A stretch of DNA of 64,000 nt from Blautia sp. (GCA_017475035.1 JAFVGK010000087.1:1-64000); one strand, 5' to 3'. Shown: positions 17,138 to 27,257, counted from the first letter of the stretch. Numbers and translations are program-made. Notes: generated from the sequence alone by a model not told the origin.

Positions 17138-18232
17138 TTATGCGCGCAGATACTCTGCATAAGCCATAAAAAGTGGTCCAACCCCTTTTGCGTCATCCGC
17201 TGAAATCGGCTCTGACAGATAATACGCCACAGACCCGTCACGCTTGTCGCCGGGTCCTAAGCCGCCCACGTGGCAGATATCCTGAAGGCGGACAATCCCA
17301 TCCTCGCTCGGGCGAAGCTTCTGGTCAACGACTCTCTCAAACAGTTCCCTGCCGACCGGCTGGTATTTTTCCTTCGGAAGCACGCCCTGTCTCACGCCGC
17401 TCAGAATCGCGGCTGCCGCCATCACGCTTCCGGAGCTCTCGGTGTAATTGCCCTCAACGTCAGGCCTGTCAATCACCAGATGAACCAGGCCATCCTTCTC
17501 ATCCAGATACGGAAGAAGACCGTCAATCGTATCCTTCAGCAATCCTGCCAGCTCCTGATAGGGCTCATCGATCTGCTTATTCATAACCTCCATGGTATCC
17601 ACCAGGGCAATCAGCCACCAGCCATACGCGCGGCTCCAGAAATTCGCCGAGCAGCCTGTCTCCTTATTTGCCCACGGCTGAATCCTGGCCTCGTCATAAC
17701 CATGGAAATACAGATGCTTCTCCTCGCTGTAAAGATACTTCCGGACATTTCTGAACTGGAGCATGACATCGCTGTAATTCTCCATCCCGTTGCATCTGGT
17801 CTCATATTCCATATAGAGCGGGGACGCCATATACAGGCCGTCCAGCCAGATCTGGTTCGGATAGATGTCTTTATGCCAGAAGCTGCCGCACTTGCATCTC
17901 GGATGAGCATGCAGCCGCTCCATATGAAACTCCAGTGCCTTCAGATACCGGTCATCCTTCGTCTCATCGAGGCCAAAGAAAAGAAGCTTGCCGCAGTTTA
18001 AGTCATCCAGGGTCATGTGTGTCGTCTTATAGCTCGGAATACTCCCGTCCTCCATGACACGCTCTTCAAGATAATCCAGGATGTATTTACGGAAAAAAGG
18101 ATCCCCTGTCGCTTCATACATCCTTTTACAGCCCATCAGCAGGGAGCCATCTTCATAATTCCAGTATGTCTGATAGGCTGTGTATCTTCCCAGGTAATCT
18201 TTGATATACTGATCCACTTTGCTTTTATCCAT
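17138..18232 (-). CDS. Unsaturated uronyl hydrolase, glycoside hydrolase family 105 (YteR-like)
   Basis: A 364-residue alpha/alpha-barrel enzyme that removes the 4,5-unsaturated galacturonate from the non-reducing end of lyase products. Family motifs include IWLDGLYMASPLYMEY, with the catalytic Asp, and RAYGWWLIALVDTMEV. There is no signal peptide. It is the first gene of the leftward pectin operon and feeds KduI. The ATG at 18232, eight bases after AAAGGAGG, is preferred over an in-frame upstream start that overlaps the ribosome site. A YteR-type (rhamnogalacturonyl) specificity cannot be separated from galacturonyl by eye. Confidence 0.93.
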   Translation of the reverse strand: MDKSKVDQYIKDYLGRYTAYQTYWNYEDGSLLMGCKRMYEATGDPFFRKYILDYLEERVMEDGSIPSYKTTHMTLDDLNCGKLLFFGLDETKDDRYLKALEFHMERLHAHPRCKCGSFWHKDIYPNQIWLDGLYMASPLYMEYETRCNGMENYSDVMLQFRNVRKYLYSEEKHLYFHGYDEARIQPWANKETGCSANFWSRAYGWWLIALVDTMEVMNKQIDEPYQELAGLLKDTIDGLLPYLDEKDGLVHLVIDRPDVEGNYTESSGSVMAAAAILSGVRQGVLPKEKYQPVGRELFERVVDQKLRPSEDGIVRLQDICHVGGLGPGDKRDGSVAYYLSEPISADDAKGVGPLFMAYAEYLRA

Positions 18233-18279
18233 GATGACCACCTCCTTTTTCAAATTTTTTTTATTTTACCACAAAAGCG

Positions 18280-18298
18280 AAACAGAATTCTACTGTTT
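18280..18298. promoter_or_regulatory. Inverted repeat AAACAG/CTGTTT upstream of the pectin operon
   Basis: AAACAG (18280-18285) and CTGTTT (18293-18298) form a 19-base palindrome about 50 bases before the GH105 start, just upstream of a TAAAAT that could be its -10. It is a candidate operator for the divergent AraC-type regulator or a general catabolite regulator. It does not look like a standard cre site. Confidence 0.35.
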
Positions 18299-18443
18299 TT
18301 CTGTGATTTTGCCAACCATTTTACAGTTTCCTTACGATTTCTGTTTCTAAAGTGCCTGTTCTTTTATGTCCATCTTTTACAACCCTTTCTTTCAGCCCCC
18401 TCTTTCCCTGTTTCATCAAATACTTTTCGTTTCCGGAAGAATG

Positions 18444-18452
18444 TGCTAAAAT
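18444..18452 (+). promoter_or_regulatory. Extended -10 of the AraC-type regulator gene
   Basis: TGCTAAAAT is an extended -10 (TGn plus TAAAAT), 55 bases before the regulator start. No clear -35 is seen at 17 bases, consistent with an activator-dependent or extended -10 promoter. Confidence 0.4.
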
Positions 18453-18506
18453 AGCAGACAGTTATTTCTTCAAAGCTATTACATCTTTACCAAAGGGAGT
18501 GTTTCC

Positions 18507-19352
18507 ATGCCAGATCTACAGGATCTATCCAAAGACAAGCGTTTGCGCAACCATTTCAACATCGACAAAAAAAGGCGCACCAACCAGCACCGGCAGTCTT
18601 CGCCTCATTTTCATTCCTACTATGAGCTTTACTATATGGAAGAAGGACAATGCAAGTTCTTCCTGACAGACACGGTCTATTCCCTTCAAAAAGGACACAT
18701 GCTGCTTATTCCGCCGGGGGAATTTCACACGGTTGTCTATGACACCAAAGGGATGCACGACCGTTTCAACCTCTATTTCGACAAAGAGAAGATTGATCCC
18801 TGCGTCCGATCCTACCTCTCTATTTTCGATGAAGATCTTTCCGTACGTCATTTCCGCGTAGCCAAAGAAAAAGAAGAAGAGGTCTCACGTTTCTTATACC
18901 GTCTTCTTGAGCTGTACCGCATGGAAAATGATTTCGGCGACCTGACGATCCATTATTTTCTTCCCGCCTTTTTGCTTTCTCTTTCCAAAAACACCGTCAG
19001 CATCGATGCTGCCGAAGACCGTGATCCCAAGGAAGCTGCCCTGGAAAATGCCGTGCAGTATGTCGCTACACATTATGCCGAGACGATTACCCTGGAGGAT
19101 GCTGCCGGCATAGCAGGCTTTACCCCCACTTATTTTTCCAGAAAATTTAAAGAGCTTGTCGGAATCTGCTTTCGGGATTATTTGACCCATATCCGTCTCA
19201 AAGAAAGTACAAAGCTGCTCCGTCAGACGACAATCCCCGTCCAGGAGGTTGCCAATCGCTGCGGTTTTCACTCCAGCAACTATTTTGGGGACACCTTCCG
19301 GCAGGCCTATGGCATGTCCCCCAGAGATTACCGAAAAAAGGAGGAAATCTGA
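18507..19352 (+). CDS. AraC-family transcription regulator with cupin sensor domain
   Basis: A 281-residue regulator. Residues about 20-110 form an AraC-type cupin (HFHSYYELYYMEEGQC, LLIPPGEFHTV), and the C-terminal 100 residues hold two helix-turn-helix units (TLEDAAGIAGFTPTYFSRKF and VQEVANRCGFHSSNYFGDTF). It is divergent from the GH105-led operon, so control of pectin genes is the natural inference. Its stop overlaps the start of the isomerase gene by one base (TGATG). Confidence 0.92.
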   Translation: MPDLQDLSKDKRLRNHFNIDKKRRTNQHRQSSPHFHSYYELYYMEEGQCKFFLTDTVYSLQKGHMLLIPPGEFHTVVYDTKGMHDRFNLYFDKEKIDPCVRSYLSIFDEDLSVRHFRVAKEKEEEVSRFLYRLLELYRMENDFGDLTIHYFLPAFLLSLSKNTVSIDAAEDRDPKEAALENAVQYVATHYAETITLEDAAGIAGFTPTYFSRKFKELVGICFRDYLTHIRLKESTKLLRQTTIPVQEVANRCGFHSSNYFGDTFRQAYGMSPRDYRKKEEI

Positions 19353-20212
19353 TGATTCAATTTGGTATGCGCTGTCACGACATCTGTCCTAAATTACCGC
19401 TGACCGAGGTTCTGGATGCCGTACAGAAAAACAGAATCCGGTTTATTCAGCTTGCTTTATCGAAATCCGTTTCCGACTATGACTTCTCTTACGGCAGATA
19501 CAGTGCCGGGCTCGGCCGTCTTCTGAAGGAAGAGCTGGAACAAAGAGACATCCATGTCGCCGTCCTGGGCTGTTACATCAATCCCGCAAATCCGGACCCT
19601 GATCTCCGGAAGGCCGCGGTAAACCGTTTCATTGAGCATCTGAAGTACGCCAAACGGATCGGCGCTGACATGACAGGCACGGAAACCGGCCGTTTTTCGA
19701 CAGACATGACCGTCGTAGACGCGACCCGGTCAGAGGAATGTTATGAAATTGTCCTGGACAGCTTTCGTCAGATCGTAAAAGCCGCCGAACAGCTGGGCGT
19801 TACCGTCGGCGTAGAGGGCGTTTTTGATCACACTCTTTATTCCCCAAAGATGATGCGGCGTTTCCTGGACGATATCGATTCTGAGGCAGTTGAAGTCATT
19901 CTCGACGCCGTAAACCTGATTCCGCCGGAAGCAGAGTTTTCCAGAGAGGAACAGGCAAAAATCATTGATGAAGCCTTTTCCCTCTATGGTGACCGCATCA
20001 GTGTCCTTCATCTCAAGGATTTTGTCTTTGACGGAAGGAAGCAGCTCTACCGCCATCCCGGAGAAGGGCATTTTGACTATTCCGCACTGATGAGGCATGT
20101 CGCAAAAGAAAAGCCGGCCATCATCGGGCTTCTGGAAAACTCATCGCCTGACCGCTATCCTTCGGACTGCGCATTTCTCGAAAAACAGGCCGGGATCCCT
20201 GGAATACAATAA
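19352..20212 (+). CDS. Sugar phosphate isomerase/epimerase (xylose isomerase-like TIM barrel)
   Basis: A 286-residue TIM barrel of the AP endonuclease family 2 type. Likely metal ligands are the acidic residues in VGVEG, ILDAVNL, LHLKD and GLLENSS. It is co-transcribed with the AraC regulator. Family members interconvert keto and aldo sugars or epimerise them; the substrate here is probably a hexuronate-derived sugar but cannot be named. Confidence 0.85.
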   Translation: MIQFGMRCHDICPKLPLTEVLDAVQKNRIRFIQLALSKSVSDYDFSYGRYSAGLGRLLKEELEQRDIHVAVLGCYINPANPDPDLRKAAVNRFIEHLKYAKRIGADMTGTETGRFSTDMTVVDATRSEECYEIVLDSFRQIVKAAEQLGVTVGVEGVFDHTLYSPKMMRRFLDDIDSEAVEVILDAVNLIPPEAEFSREEQAKIIDEAFSLYGDRISVLHLKDFVFDGRKQLYRHPGEGHFDYSALMRHVAKEKPAIIGLLENSSPDRYPSDCAFLEKQAGIPGIQ

Positions 20213-20215
20213 GAA

Positions 20216-20341
20216 ACAACGTACAGAACTTCGTTTTGAGAGGAGATACTCGCCGACAGGTGAAATATTGCATGATGCCGCCTCTGCCATAGTAAAAAGC
20301 GGGCTGCGCCAATGTCAGTCTGACATCGGCGCAGCCCGCTT
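20216..20341 (+). terminator. Family A tail, family R fold and strong terminator after the isomerase gene
   Basis: Just after the isomerase stop come CAACGTACAGAACTTCGTTTTG and GAGGAG (the 3' end of family A). Then comes the R fold: TCGCCGACAGGTGA with AGAGG/CCTCT flanks and CTGCCATA. At 20298-20341 a long hairpin (AGCGGGCTGCGCC with GGCGCAGCCCGCT) is followed by TTCTTTT. It separates convergent genes. No start codon follows the family A tail here, unlike most copies. Confidence 0.7.
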
Positions 20342-20372
20342 TCTTTTCGCCCAGGATCTCCCTCTGTTCTTT

Positions 20373-20762
20373 CTACTCTGCCGCAATCAAAAGCTCATAT
20401 TCTTTCCTCTGTTCCAGCAGTTTCATGTAGTCAAGATAAAACGCTGCCGTATCTTTCCCCTGGATATCCTTCAGTACACGGCTGAGGGTCCTGTAAAAAG
20501 GAATGAGATTCAAGGTCCCTGAAGCGCCTTTTAGAGTATGGGCTGCCTCATAGGCGTTTTCACTGTCTTTCTTCTTTACCGCCTCATCCAGTCTCTCAAA
20601 CGCGGGATCAGCAGGGAATCTCTTCAGACACTTCATATACAGGGCTTCATCGTACAAAAAACGATCCATCCCTCCGGAAATATCCGCTCCCCAGTCAGAC
20701 AGCCTCATCAAAATTCTGTTTTTCATCCACTCACGATCAATGGGTTGATCGTAATCACACAT
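20373..20762 (-). CDS. Histidine phosphotransfer (HPt) protein
   Basis: A 129-residue all-helical protein with the phospho-accepting motif AAHTLKGASGTLNL in the middle of an HPt domain. HPt proteins shuttle phosphoryl groups between receiver domains. It lies downstream of the large hybrid kinase, which ends in a receiver, and near a second receiver protein. A local phosphorelay is therefore likely. The ribosome site is weak (AGGAAG, 12 bases before ATG). Confidence 0.88.
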   Translation of the reverse strand: MCDYDQPIDREWMKNRILMRLSDWGADISGGMDRFLYDEALYMKCLKRFPADPAFERLDEAVKKKDSENAYEAAHTLKGASGTLNLIPFYRTLSRVLKDIQGKDTAAFYLDYMKLLEQRKEYELLIAAE

Positions 20763-20769
20763 TTTCTGT

Positions 20770-20940
20770 CACTCGCTTCCTAAACGGTGGTGCACAAACT
20801 CCATCTTCAGGCTTTCAGCCCGGATATCCCAAGTGCACGGCTTATAGCGGAAAAGACCCCATCGTCCTGCGCTCTCGGCTCAGACGTCCGGCCTTCCCCG
20901 TTGATAACTATCGTTTCACTGACGGCAGAAAACTCCCGCC
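20770..20940. other. Intergenic sequence between the HPt and hybrid kinase genes
   Basis: About 170 bases with no gene. It contains several short GC-rich palindromes but no clear promoter, so the HPt gene may be read from the kinase promoter. Confidence 0.4.
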
Positions 20941-23900
20941 TCACTCAAACCACTTTGCCAGAGTCGCAAACAGATGCGTCGTTTCTACAGGTTTACAGAG
21001 GAAGGTATTCATCCCGGCAGCGGTACATTCCTCCTGTGTGCTCTCCTGCACATCGGCGGTAAGACCGATAATGCAGATGGAATCGGAGTCCTCAACCCCC
21101 ATCTGCCGGATCTCTCTGGCCGCCTCCAGCCCATTCTTTACCGGCATCCTGATATCCATCAGGATCGCCTGATAATAAAACGGTCCTTTTGCGGCGAACA
21201 TTTCCACCGCCTCGCCGCCATCCCTTGCCAGTTCGGCATGAATTCCTTTTTTAGCCAGAAGCTTGATGATCACTTCCGCGTTAATATAATTGTCTTCCGC
21301 AATCAGCACGTTCTTTCCGTGGAGGACACTGTCTTCATAGGTCGTCACGTGTGTTTTGAGAAGCTTGATCTGTTCATCGGTAGCTCTGTTATAGGTAAGT
21401 ACAACCGTAAAGGTCGTGCCCTCCCCCACCTTGCTCTTAAAGCTGATGGTTCCGCCCAACAGATTTATCAGATTCTTACAGATGTAAAGGCCAAGCCCTG
21501 TGCCTTCCCTTACCTCCTGACTATTGTCCTCCTGCTCAAAGGGAAGGAACATTCTCGTAAGAAAGCCTTCGCCGATCCCACGGCCGGTATCCGCGACAAC
21601 ATATGTATGCTCCACCTCAGAGCCATTATACCTGACATAGACATCCAGGCTGATCTTTCCTTTTGCCGGCGTAAACTTCACGGCGTTGCTCAAAAGATTC
21701 ATGAGAATCCGTTCCACATGTTCCGTGTCCATCATCACAAAAACATTTTCCGAATCATGAATCTCGCAATGGAACTCCTGATCCGACTCCCTGCAGCGCT
21801 CCGTAATAATCGTTGAAATATCTTCGAAAAGGCTGTTTTCCCTGACGGCAGAACAGATGGATACGACCTTGCCCGCATTGATCCGGCTTGTCTCAAGAAT
21901 CTCCTCAATTAAAGTCATCAGATACCGGCAGGATGTCTGCACCTTTTCCAGATTATCCCTGACGCCTTCCGGAAGGTTCTTCTCTCCAAGGCTCAACTGT
22001 GTCAGACCATATATCGCCGTCATCGGGGTACGCATATCATGACTCATATGGGAGAGGAAGGTCTCCTTCTCCTGTCCGGATTTCACAGCCCTGCGCAGGG
22101 CTTCCGCCATTTCCTCGATCTGCTGCTGGTCGTCTACCTGCTTTGTCGTGTCCACGAAGGTGATGACCAGACCTTCTACCGGGCTCCTCTCCCTCTTCTC
22201 CTCTTCAGAATCGTAAATCTTCTGCTGATGCTGATAAGGCGCAATCCGGATCAGATACGTCCGCCCGCTCACGGAAGCACAATGATGCTCTGTCGGCGTC
22301 ATGGTTTTGAGGACTTCACGGCACAGACTGTTCAGGTCAATCGTGCCGAAATTATAGGATATATACCGCAGAGAGCGGCCTACATCCTGCTCCGCAACAT
22401 TAAACTCTGTTGCCACAAACTCCGTAAACTTGCGGATATTCAGATCCCGGTCCACCATCAGCACCCCGACCAGGGTCGTGGATAAAAAGTTTGCCAGGTC
22501 GTCATTCAGGCCGGCCAGTTCATCCAGCTTAGACTGAAATTCCGAATTGACCGTATACAGCTCTTCGTTTACGGACTGCAGCTCTTCGTTGGAGCTCTGC
22601 AGTTCCTCATTTGCCGTGAGAAGCTCTTCGTTTGCCGCCTGCAGCTCCGCATTCACGGATTCCAGCTCCGTTACCGTGTGATGAAGGTTCTCCTGGGAAA
22701 CCTTCAGCTCCTTCTCCAGGGTGGAAATCCGCTTCGCTGCCGCGGTATCAATCCGGTATTCATGCATTTTTCCAACCAGGGCTCTTTTTCCTCTCAGGAA
22801 AGAGACGGCGGTAAAGTCGGTGACAGATCCGTGTTTATCATAGATCGGCTGTGCGACGATCGTGATATATTCCGGTTTTTCGTCCAGCTGGACCGGTACA
22901 TTATCATAAGCAACCCGCTCCATCTTCTGCCTTGCTTCCCGCATTATGGTCGACAGGGAAATCTTCAGATCATTCCGGATCAGGGAAAAGACATCCAGCG
23001 TGGCCGCGCCGGGAGAAAACGCAAGAAACTTGTCGCACTCGCCGTACGTCCGCCAGAGCTCATTTTTATCATTGACAACCACCGTAGCAGGCATCATGGT
23101 TTCCAGCACGCCAAGCTCCAGTTCATTGGAGCTGTACTGAATATCCGTCGTATCCTTCTGGTTGGAATAATGGAAGGGCTCCAGATTGCTTTCCACCGGC
23201 TGCAGCGAATAATTCATCCTGGAATTTGCAGGAACCCTGCCGGATGCATAGTGGTAAAAAATCTTTTCATTTGCGCATAATACCCGGAAAACGTCATCGT
23301 AATCAATCACCGACTCGGATCTGCCCAGGAAGAGGAAGCCCTTGTCCTTCAGAGCCATATGGAAAATACCAAACAGATTTCTCTGCAGAACCGCCTGGAA
23401 ATAGATCAGCAGGTTTCTGCAGGAAATCAGATCCAGCTTTCCGAAAGGCGGATCCTGAAAGACATTGTGCTGGGCAAAGATGATCATCTTGCGGACATCC
23501 TGATGGATAATATATTTGTTTCCCTTTCTGGCGAAAAATCTGGACAGGCGGGTAACCGACACATCATCGATAATATTATCTCCGTAAATGCCTCTTCCCG
23601 CGACAGTGATCGCCTCCTGATCCAGATCTGTCGCGAAAATCTTGATATCCCTCGGCGCATTCAGCTCCTCCATCGCTTCTTTAAACAGGATAGCGATGGA
23701 ATATGCTTCCTCACCTGTAGAGCAGCCGGCAACCCAGACTCTGATCTGCTGCGTCCTGGGGATCTCCTTTACCATCGGTTTGATCACGCGGTCCTTCAGT
23801 ACGTCAAAATAATCCGTGTCCCGGAAAAAGCTCGTTACTCCGATCAGGACCTCTTTTGCCAGATACTTGGCCTCTTCCGGATCATTGGTCAGGTAGTTGA

Positions 23901-24672
23901 CGTACTCCCTCAGGTTCCTGTTATGAGTAATAACCAGCCTTCTCTCGATCCTTCTCAGGATCGTGGTCTGTTTATAGTATGCGTAATTAATATTGGTCAC
24001 ATTCTTTAAAACGCTGAAGATCTGAGAAAGCAGATCCTCATCCGTCAGCATCAGACGATTGCCGGAACGAAGAAGCGACGCCGAAATGTGCACCATTTCT
24101 TTGGCGATCCCTTCCGGATTCTGAACGATATCGGCAAATCCGGTACTGATGGCGTTTCTCGGCATCCCGTCGAACTTTGCGCTTTCCGGTGACTGAACGA
24201 TGATCACCCCGTTCTGCTCTTTGATCGCACGGATCCCGTTCGTACCGTCAGAACCGGTACCGGAAAGAATCACGGCTACAGAGCGGTTTTCATAAGCGCT
24301 GGCCAGCGACCTGAAAAAAATATCGATGGGATGGTTGATCTTTGCGTGATCGTACTGACGCAGACGAAGAACATCCGACACAATCTCCAGATTATATTTC
24401 GGCGGAATCATATAGATATGATTTCTCTGCACCCGCATGCCGTCTTTTGCCTCAGTGACAGGCATCATGGTATATTTTCCCAATATATCCGCCAGCATGC
24501 TTTTGTGATCAGGCGCAAGATGCTGTATGATCACAAATGCCATATCCGTATTTCCAGGAAGAAAAGTCAGAAATTGCTGCAAAGCTTCCAGGCCACCGGC
24601 AGACGCGCCGATTCCCACGACGCAGCCCGGCGCCCTTGACGATTCATGTTGTTGCTTAGGCTGGTAGTCCAT
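20941..24672 (-). CDS. CheB-CheR-PAS-histidine kinase-receiver hybrid sensor
   Basis: A 1243-residue protein. In order: a CheB-type methylesterase ([12 protein letters not shown] with Ser, IIQHLAPDH with His, [12 protein letters not shown] with Asp); a CheR-type methyltransferase ([22 protein letters not shown]); and a long coiled coil of repeated NEEL units (about 640-710). Then come a PAS region, HisKA ([16 protein letters not shown]), HATPase ([19 protein letters not shown]) and a receiver with DIRMPVKNG. All key residues look intact. Such CheB/CheR hybrids act outside classical chemotaxis and sense unknown cues. The ATG at 24672 fits GGGAGG nine bases upstream and a promoter at 24710-24738. 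A longer frame would start before that promoter. Confidence 0.93.
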   Translation of the reverse strand: MDYQPKQQHESSRAPGCVVGIGASAGGLEALQQFLTFLPGNTDMAFVIIQHLAPDHKSMLADILGKYTMMPVTEAKDGMRVQRNHIYMIPPKYNLEIVSDVLRLRQYDHAKINHPIDIFFRSLASAYENRSVAVILSGTGSDGTNGIRAIKEQNGVIIVQSPESAKFDGMPRNAISTGFADIVQNPEGIAKEMVHISASLLRSGNRLMLTDEDLLSQIFSVLKNVTNINYAYYKQTTILRRIERRLVITHNRNLREYVNYLTNDPEEAKYLAKEVLIGVTSFFRDTDYFDVLKDRVIKPMVKEIPRTQQIRVWVAGCSTGEEAYSIAILFKEAMEELNAPRDIKIFATDLDQEAITVAGRGIYGDNIIDDVSVTRLSRFFARKGNKYIIHQDVRKMIIFAQHNVFQDPPFGKLDLISCRNLLIYFQAVLQRNLFGIFHMALKDKGFLFLGRSESVIDYDDVFRVLCANEKIFYHYASGRVPANSRMNYSLQPVESNLEPFHYSNQKDTTDIQYSSNELELGVLETMMPATVVVNDKNELWRTYGECDKFLAFSPGAATLDVFSLIRNDLKISLSTIMREARQKMERVAYDNVPVQLDEKPEYITIVAQPIYDKHGSVTDFTAVSFLRGKRALVGKMHEYRIDTAAAKRISTLEKELKVSQENLHHTVTELESVNAELQAANEELLTANEELQSSNEELQSVNEELYTVNSEFQSKLDELAGLNDDLANFLSTTLVGVLMVDRDLNIRKFTEFVATEFNVAEQDVGRSLRYISYNFGTIDLNSLCREVLKTMTPTEHHCASVSGRTYLIRIAPYQHQQKIYDSEEEKRERSPVEGLVITFVDTTKQVDDQQQIEEMAEALRRAVKSGQEKETFLSHMSHDMRTPMTAIYGLTQLSLGEKNLPEGVRDNLEKVQTSCRYLMTLIEEILETSRINAGKVVSICSAVRENSLFEDISTIITERCRESDQEFHCEIHDSENVFVMMDTEHVERILMNLLSNAVKFTPAKGKISLDVYVRYNGSEVEHTYVVADTGRGIGEGFLTRMFLPFEQEDNSQEVREGTGLGLYICKNLINLLGGTISFKSKVGEGTTFTVVLTYNRATDEQIKLLKTHVTTYEDSVLHGKNVLIAEDNYINAEVIIKLLAKKGIHAELARDGGEAVEMFAAKGPFYYQAILMDIRMPVKNGLEAAREIRQMGVEDSDSICIIGLTADVQESTQEECTAAGMNTFLCKPVETTHLFATLAKWFE

Positions 24673-24709
24673 AATCTTCGAATCCTCCCTTTCTTTTTCA
24701 TGCTCTTTC

Positions 24710-24738
24710 ATTATAACCATTTTATCTGAGTAAATCAA
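24710..24738 (-). promoter_or_regulatory. Promoter of the hybrid kinase gene
   Basis: On the minus strand TTGATT and TATAAT are separated by 17 bases. The predicted transcript starts near 24703 and supports the ATG at 24672. Confidence 0.6.
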
Positions 24739-24774
24739 TGTCCATGGAAAATCTTTATGTTGTTCACAAACCAT

Positions 24775-25057
24775 TCATTGATTTTTCCGGAGAAATAAGT
24801 TACACTTGTTCTGTCCAGCTTTATGTCAGACATACGATTATTTCACCCTGCAGCTCAGCCTGAGGACGGGGATGTTCACAGATTCCTCCGGCATTTGAAC
24901 CTGCCGCTGCCGTCTCATCATGGCAGCGATGACTGTCTGTCTTTTGGAAAGCATATAAAGAGCCTGAGCGATTCAGCCCTTAGTACTGTGTGATTGGCAA
25001 ATGGGATCTTTCTCATGCTTCCTTTTGGAGACTCTTGTAAGAAAGGCAAAAGGGATA
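24775..25057. other. Divergent intergenic region
   Basis: Between the hybrid kinase and the divergent kinase-like gene. I see no clear plus-strand promoter, operator repeat or RNA; the plus-strand start may lie a little further left. Confidence 0.4.
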
Positions 25058-26749
25058 ATGATTCAGGACAAGATGACCTCCTCACCGCATTTTTCGATTC
25101 GTGCAATCTATGACGACTCCGGTCTTCTGGAAAAAGTACGTTCACTGTTGCTGACGGGGATCGCGATGGACGACTATGAGTCCGTCATTCTCGTCGAGAG
25201 CGCCACCGGCCTTGCTTTTGTCCTGCATGGACACGATTCGGATTTTATTTCACATGTCGGTACAGAGATTTTTACTTTTGATCCGGAGATCACCAGCTAC
25301 ATGGACAGCCATTGTACAGACATTGACCCTACTTCCGTTATTCATCACGTATCGCTTTCTTATGCCAAAGAGAAGTTAGCCTGCGCAAATTCCTACACTG
25401 TTTATTATCAGCTTCACACCAGCCGGGATCATATCCTGCACAAAAAGCTGACCTGGCATAGGATCAACAGCGAAGGCATGGAAGGTTTTTTCTGCGTATC
25501 CATCTTCGATCTCACGGAAGCCTTCCTGGAGGAAGATATCCGCAGCCAGAACCTGCAGCGTGCCTTAAAGGAGGCTCAGGCGAACCTCGACGCCAACAAT
25601 ACCTTCCTGTCCCTGATCAGTCGTGACATCCGCACGCCTCTGCATTCCATTATCGGGCTGACGAGGATTGCAAATGCCGAGCTGAAGGATATCTCTGCCG
25701 TAGAAAGCTATCTTCATAAAATCTCCATGTCCGGCACCTATATGGAAGAAACCATTAACGATATCAGAGATTTCATCCGGATTTCCTGGCATCCCATTAA
25801 GCTTCGTCAGCAGAAGATCGATCTGTCTGCATTGATCGGAAACTTAAGCAAGATCTTTGCCCGCCAGGCAAAGGACCGGGAACTGCATTTTAACTGCCGA
25901 ACCGAGGGGATTTCCCAGAACCAGGTGCTGGCAGACGCGTCAGCTCTGCGCCTGATCACTGTCAAGCTTACGGAGAACATTCTGAATTACACCCTGCGGG
26001 GCGGCAATGTAGAATTAAAAATCAGCTGCACGAAAAACAATGAATCCGAAAATCTCGCCGACCTCTGCTTAAGCGCAGTAAGCCGGGGCATCGATCTCGA
26101 TCCGGAAAGGCTTGATATTCTCCTGATGCCGTATGAATACATCATGGAAGAGATTCATTCCAATATCAACAGCATTGATATGGATCTCGTTATCCTGAAG
26201 GCATATCTTCATTCGATGCAGGGAACCCTGCATATTGATACGCAGAAGGATATCAGTACCGGATTGACCATTCAATTTCAGGTTCCCATCCAGACCGACG
26301 GCTTCGACCAGGAAACCCCGGATACCGACGCCGCAAAAGACGCTGCCAGGTTCTCCCATCACGCGCCTTCCTTCGAGGGAAAAACCGCGATTCTGGTTGA
26401 TGATGATGAGATCAATCTTGAGGTCGGCGTAAAGATGCTTGAAAATGCCGGTCTCGTTGTTTTCACCGCACACAACGGCTCTGAAGCCTTAAATCTTTTT
26501 GTCTCGGAAAACGGCAATGTTGATATTATCCTGATGGATATCCGCATGCCTGTAATGAACGGACTCGAAGCCACACGCCGGATTCGCCAGCTCAGCCTGC
26601 CCAACGCAAAAACAGTCCCGATCATCGCCCTCACCGTCAACGCCTTTGACCATGATGTGGACCTGAGCCACGATGCCGGCATGAACCGGCACCTGATCAA
26701 GCCCATTGCACCCAAAGAGCTTTACCGGGTTCTGTCCGAATATTTATGA
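25058..26749 (+). CDS. Kinase-like protein lacking the phospho-accepting His, with C-terminal receiver
   Basis: A protein of about 563 residues. After a PAS-like region (1-150) and a short coiled coil comes a HisKA-like helix reading SLISRDIRTPLHSIIGL. The universally expected His before D-I-R-T-P is Arg. The ATPase-like region lacks the usual N-box and the GTGLG lid. The receiver (about 445-560) is complete: VDDDEIN, DIRMPVMNG, ALTVNAF and the KPI lysine. It is therefore probably a phosphate-accepting output or scaffold, partnered with the hybrid kinase and the HPt protein. Starts at 25001, 25058 or 25073 are possible; I prefer 25058, with low certainty. Confidence 0.85.
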   Translation: MIQDKMTSSPHFSIRAIYDDSGLLEKVRSLLLTGIAMDDYESVILVESATGLAFVLHGHDSDFISHVGTEIFTFDPEITSYMDSHCTDIDPTSVIHHVSLSYAKEKLACANSYTVYYQLHTSRDHILHKKLTWHRINSEGMEGFFCVSIFDLTEAFLEEDIRSQNLQRALKEAQANLDANNTFLSLISRDIRTPLHSIIGLTRIANAELKDISAVESYLHKISMSGTYMEETINDIRDFIRISWHPIKLRQQKIDLSALIGNLSKIFARQAKDRELHFNCRTEGISQNQVLADASALRLITVKLTENILNYTLRGGNVELKISCTKNNESENLADLCLSAVSRGIDLDPERLDILLMPYEYIMEEIHSNINSIDMDLVILKAYLHSMQGTLHIDTQKDISTGLTIQFQVPIQTDGFDQETPDTDAAKDAARFSHHAPSFEGKTAILVDDDEINLEVGVKMLENAGLVVFTAHNGSEALNLFVSENGNVDIILMDIRMPVMNGLEATRRIRQLSLPNAKTVPIIALTVNAFDHDVDLSHDAGMNRHLIKPIAPKELYRVLSEYL

Positions 26750-26752
26750 GCG

Positions 26753-26822
26753 CATCGACTGAGCCTGAATAATGAGCGAGCTCCTTTTGCATGGCCTTTT
26801 GTTGCCTGAATCAAATTTATAA
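26753..26822 (+). repeat. Fragment of family C repeat
   Basis: Contains GCATCGACTGAGCCTGAAT, GAGCGAGCTCCTTTTGCATG and GCCTTTTGTTGCCTGAATCA, matching pieces of the long copies at 32018-32244 and 48541-48775. Confidence 0.5.
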
Positions 26823-26843
26823 TCAAAAAATAAAATTGTAAAG

Positions 26844-26886
26844 AAAAAGGAAGGCAGAGCAAAATGTTCTGCCTTCCTTTTTCTTT
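26844..26886 (+). terminator. Bidirectional rho-independent terminator
   Basis: AAAAAGGAAGGCAGA pairs with TCTGCCTTCCTTTTT and is followed by CTTTTTT. A-rich sequence on the other side allows use by the leftward gene as well. It lies between convergent genes. Confidence 0.8.
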
Positions 26887-26937
26887 TTTATTTTCCATTC
26901 AGGAAATAAAGAAACAATGTTTTGCGGAAGAGTCCTC

Positions 26938-27168
26938 TTAAGATCGGATCAGCGCAAGTATTTCTTCCAGACTTTTTCCGCTCTCATCTGCTGCCTTAAT
27001 AATCTTTTTATGCATCTCCTCGCGCTGTTCACTTTTCAGTGCTTTTATTTCATCCTTTTTTTCCTTTAATGCTGCCTGCAGACGGTCGATTTCCGCGCTG
27101 ACGGTTTCGATCCTCTCGTCAATGCTGTTAACCGGCTGTTTGTTTTTGGAGCCCTTCGGTCTTGCCAT
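26938..27168 (-). CDS. Small basic coiled-coil protein (MARPKGSKNK family)
   Basis: A 76-residue protein that begins MARPKGSKNKQ, an AT-hook-like basic tail. The rest is a charged coiled coil (DERIETVSAEIDRLQAALKE) and a short C-terminal helix. It may bind DNA; the function is unknown. The ATG at 27168 follows GGGAGG. The leader carries a short family B fragment (ATGCACAGATCCTGA). Confidence 0.75.
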   Translation of the reverse strand: MARPKGSKNKQPVNSIDERIETVSAEIDRLQAALKEKKDEIKALKSEQREEMHKKIIKAADESGKSLEEILALIRS

Positions 27169-27257
27169 AATTGATCCTCCCAGAAAATCAGGATCTGTGC
27201 ATATACTCACGAACGCAATGAATTGCCGTTTCAGACTGGAAGATGAATTCGTTATGC

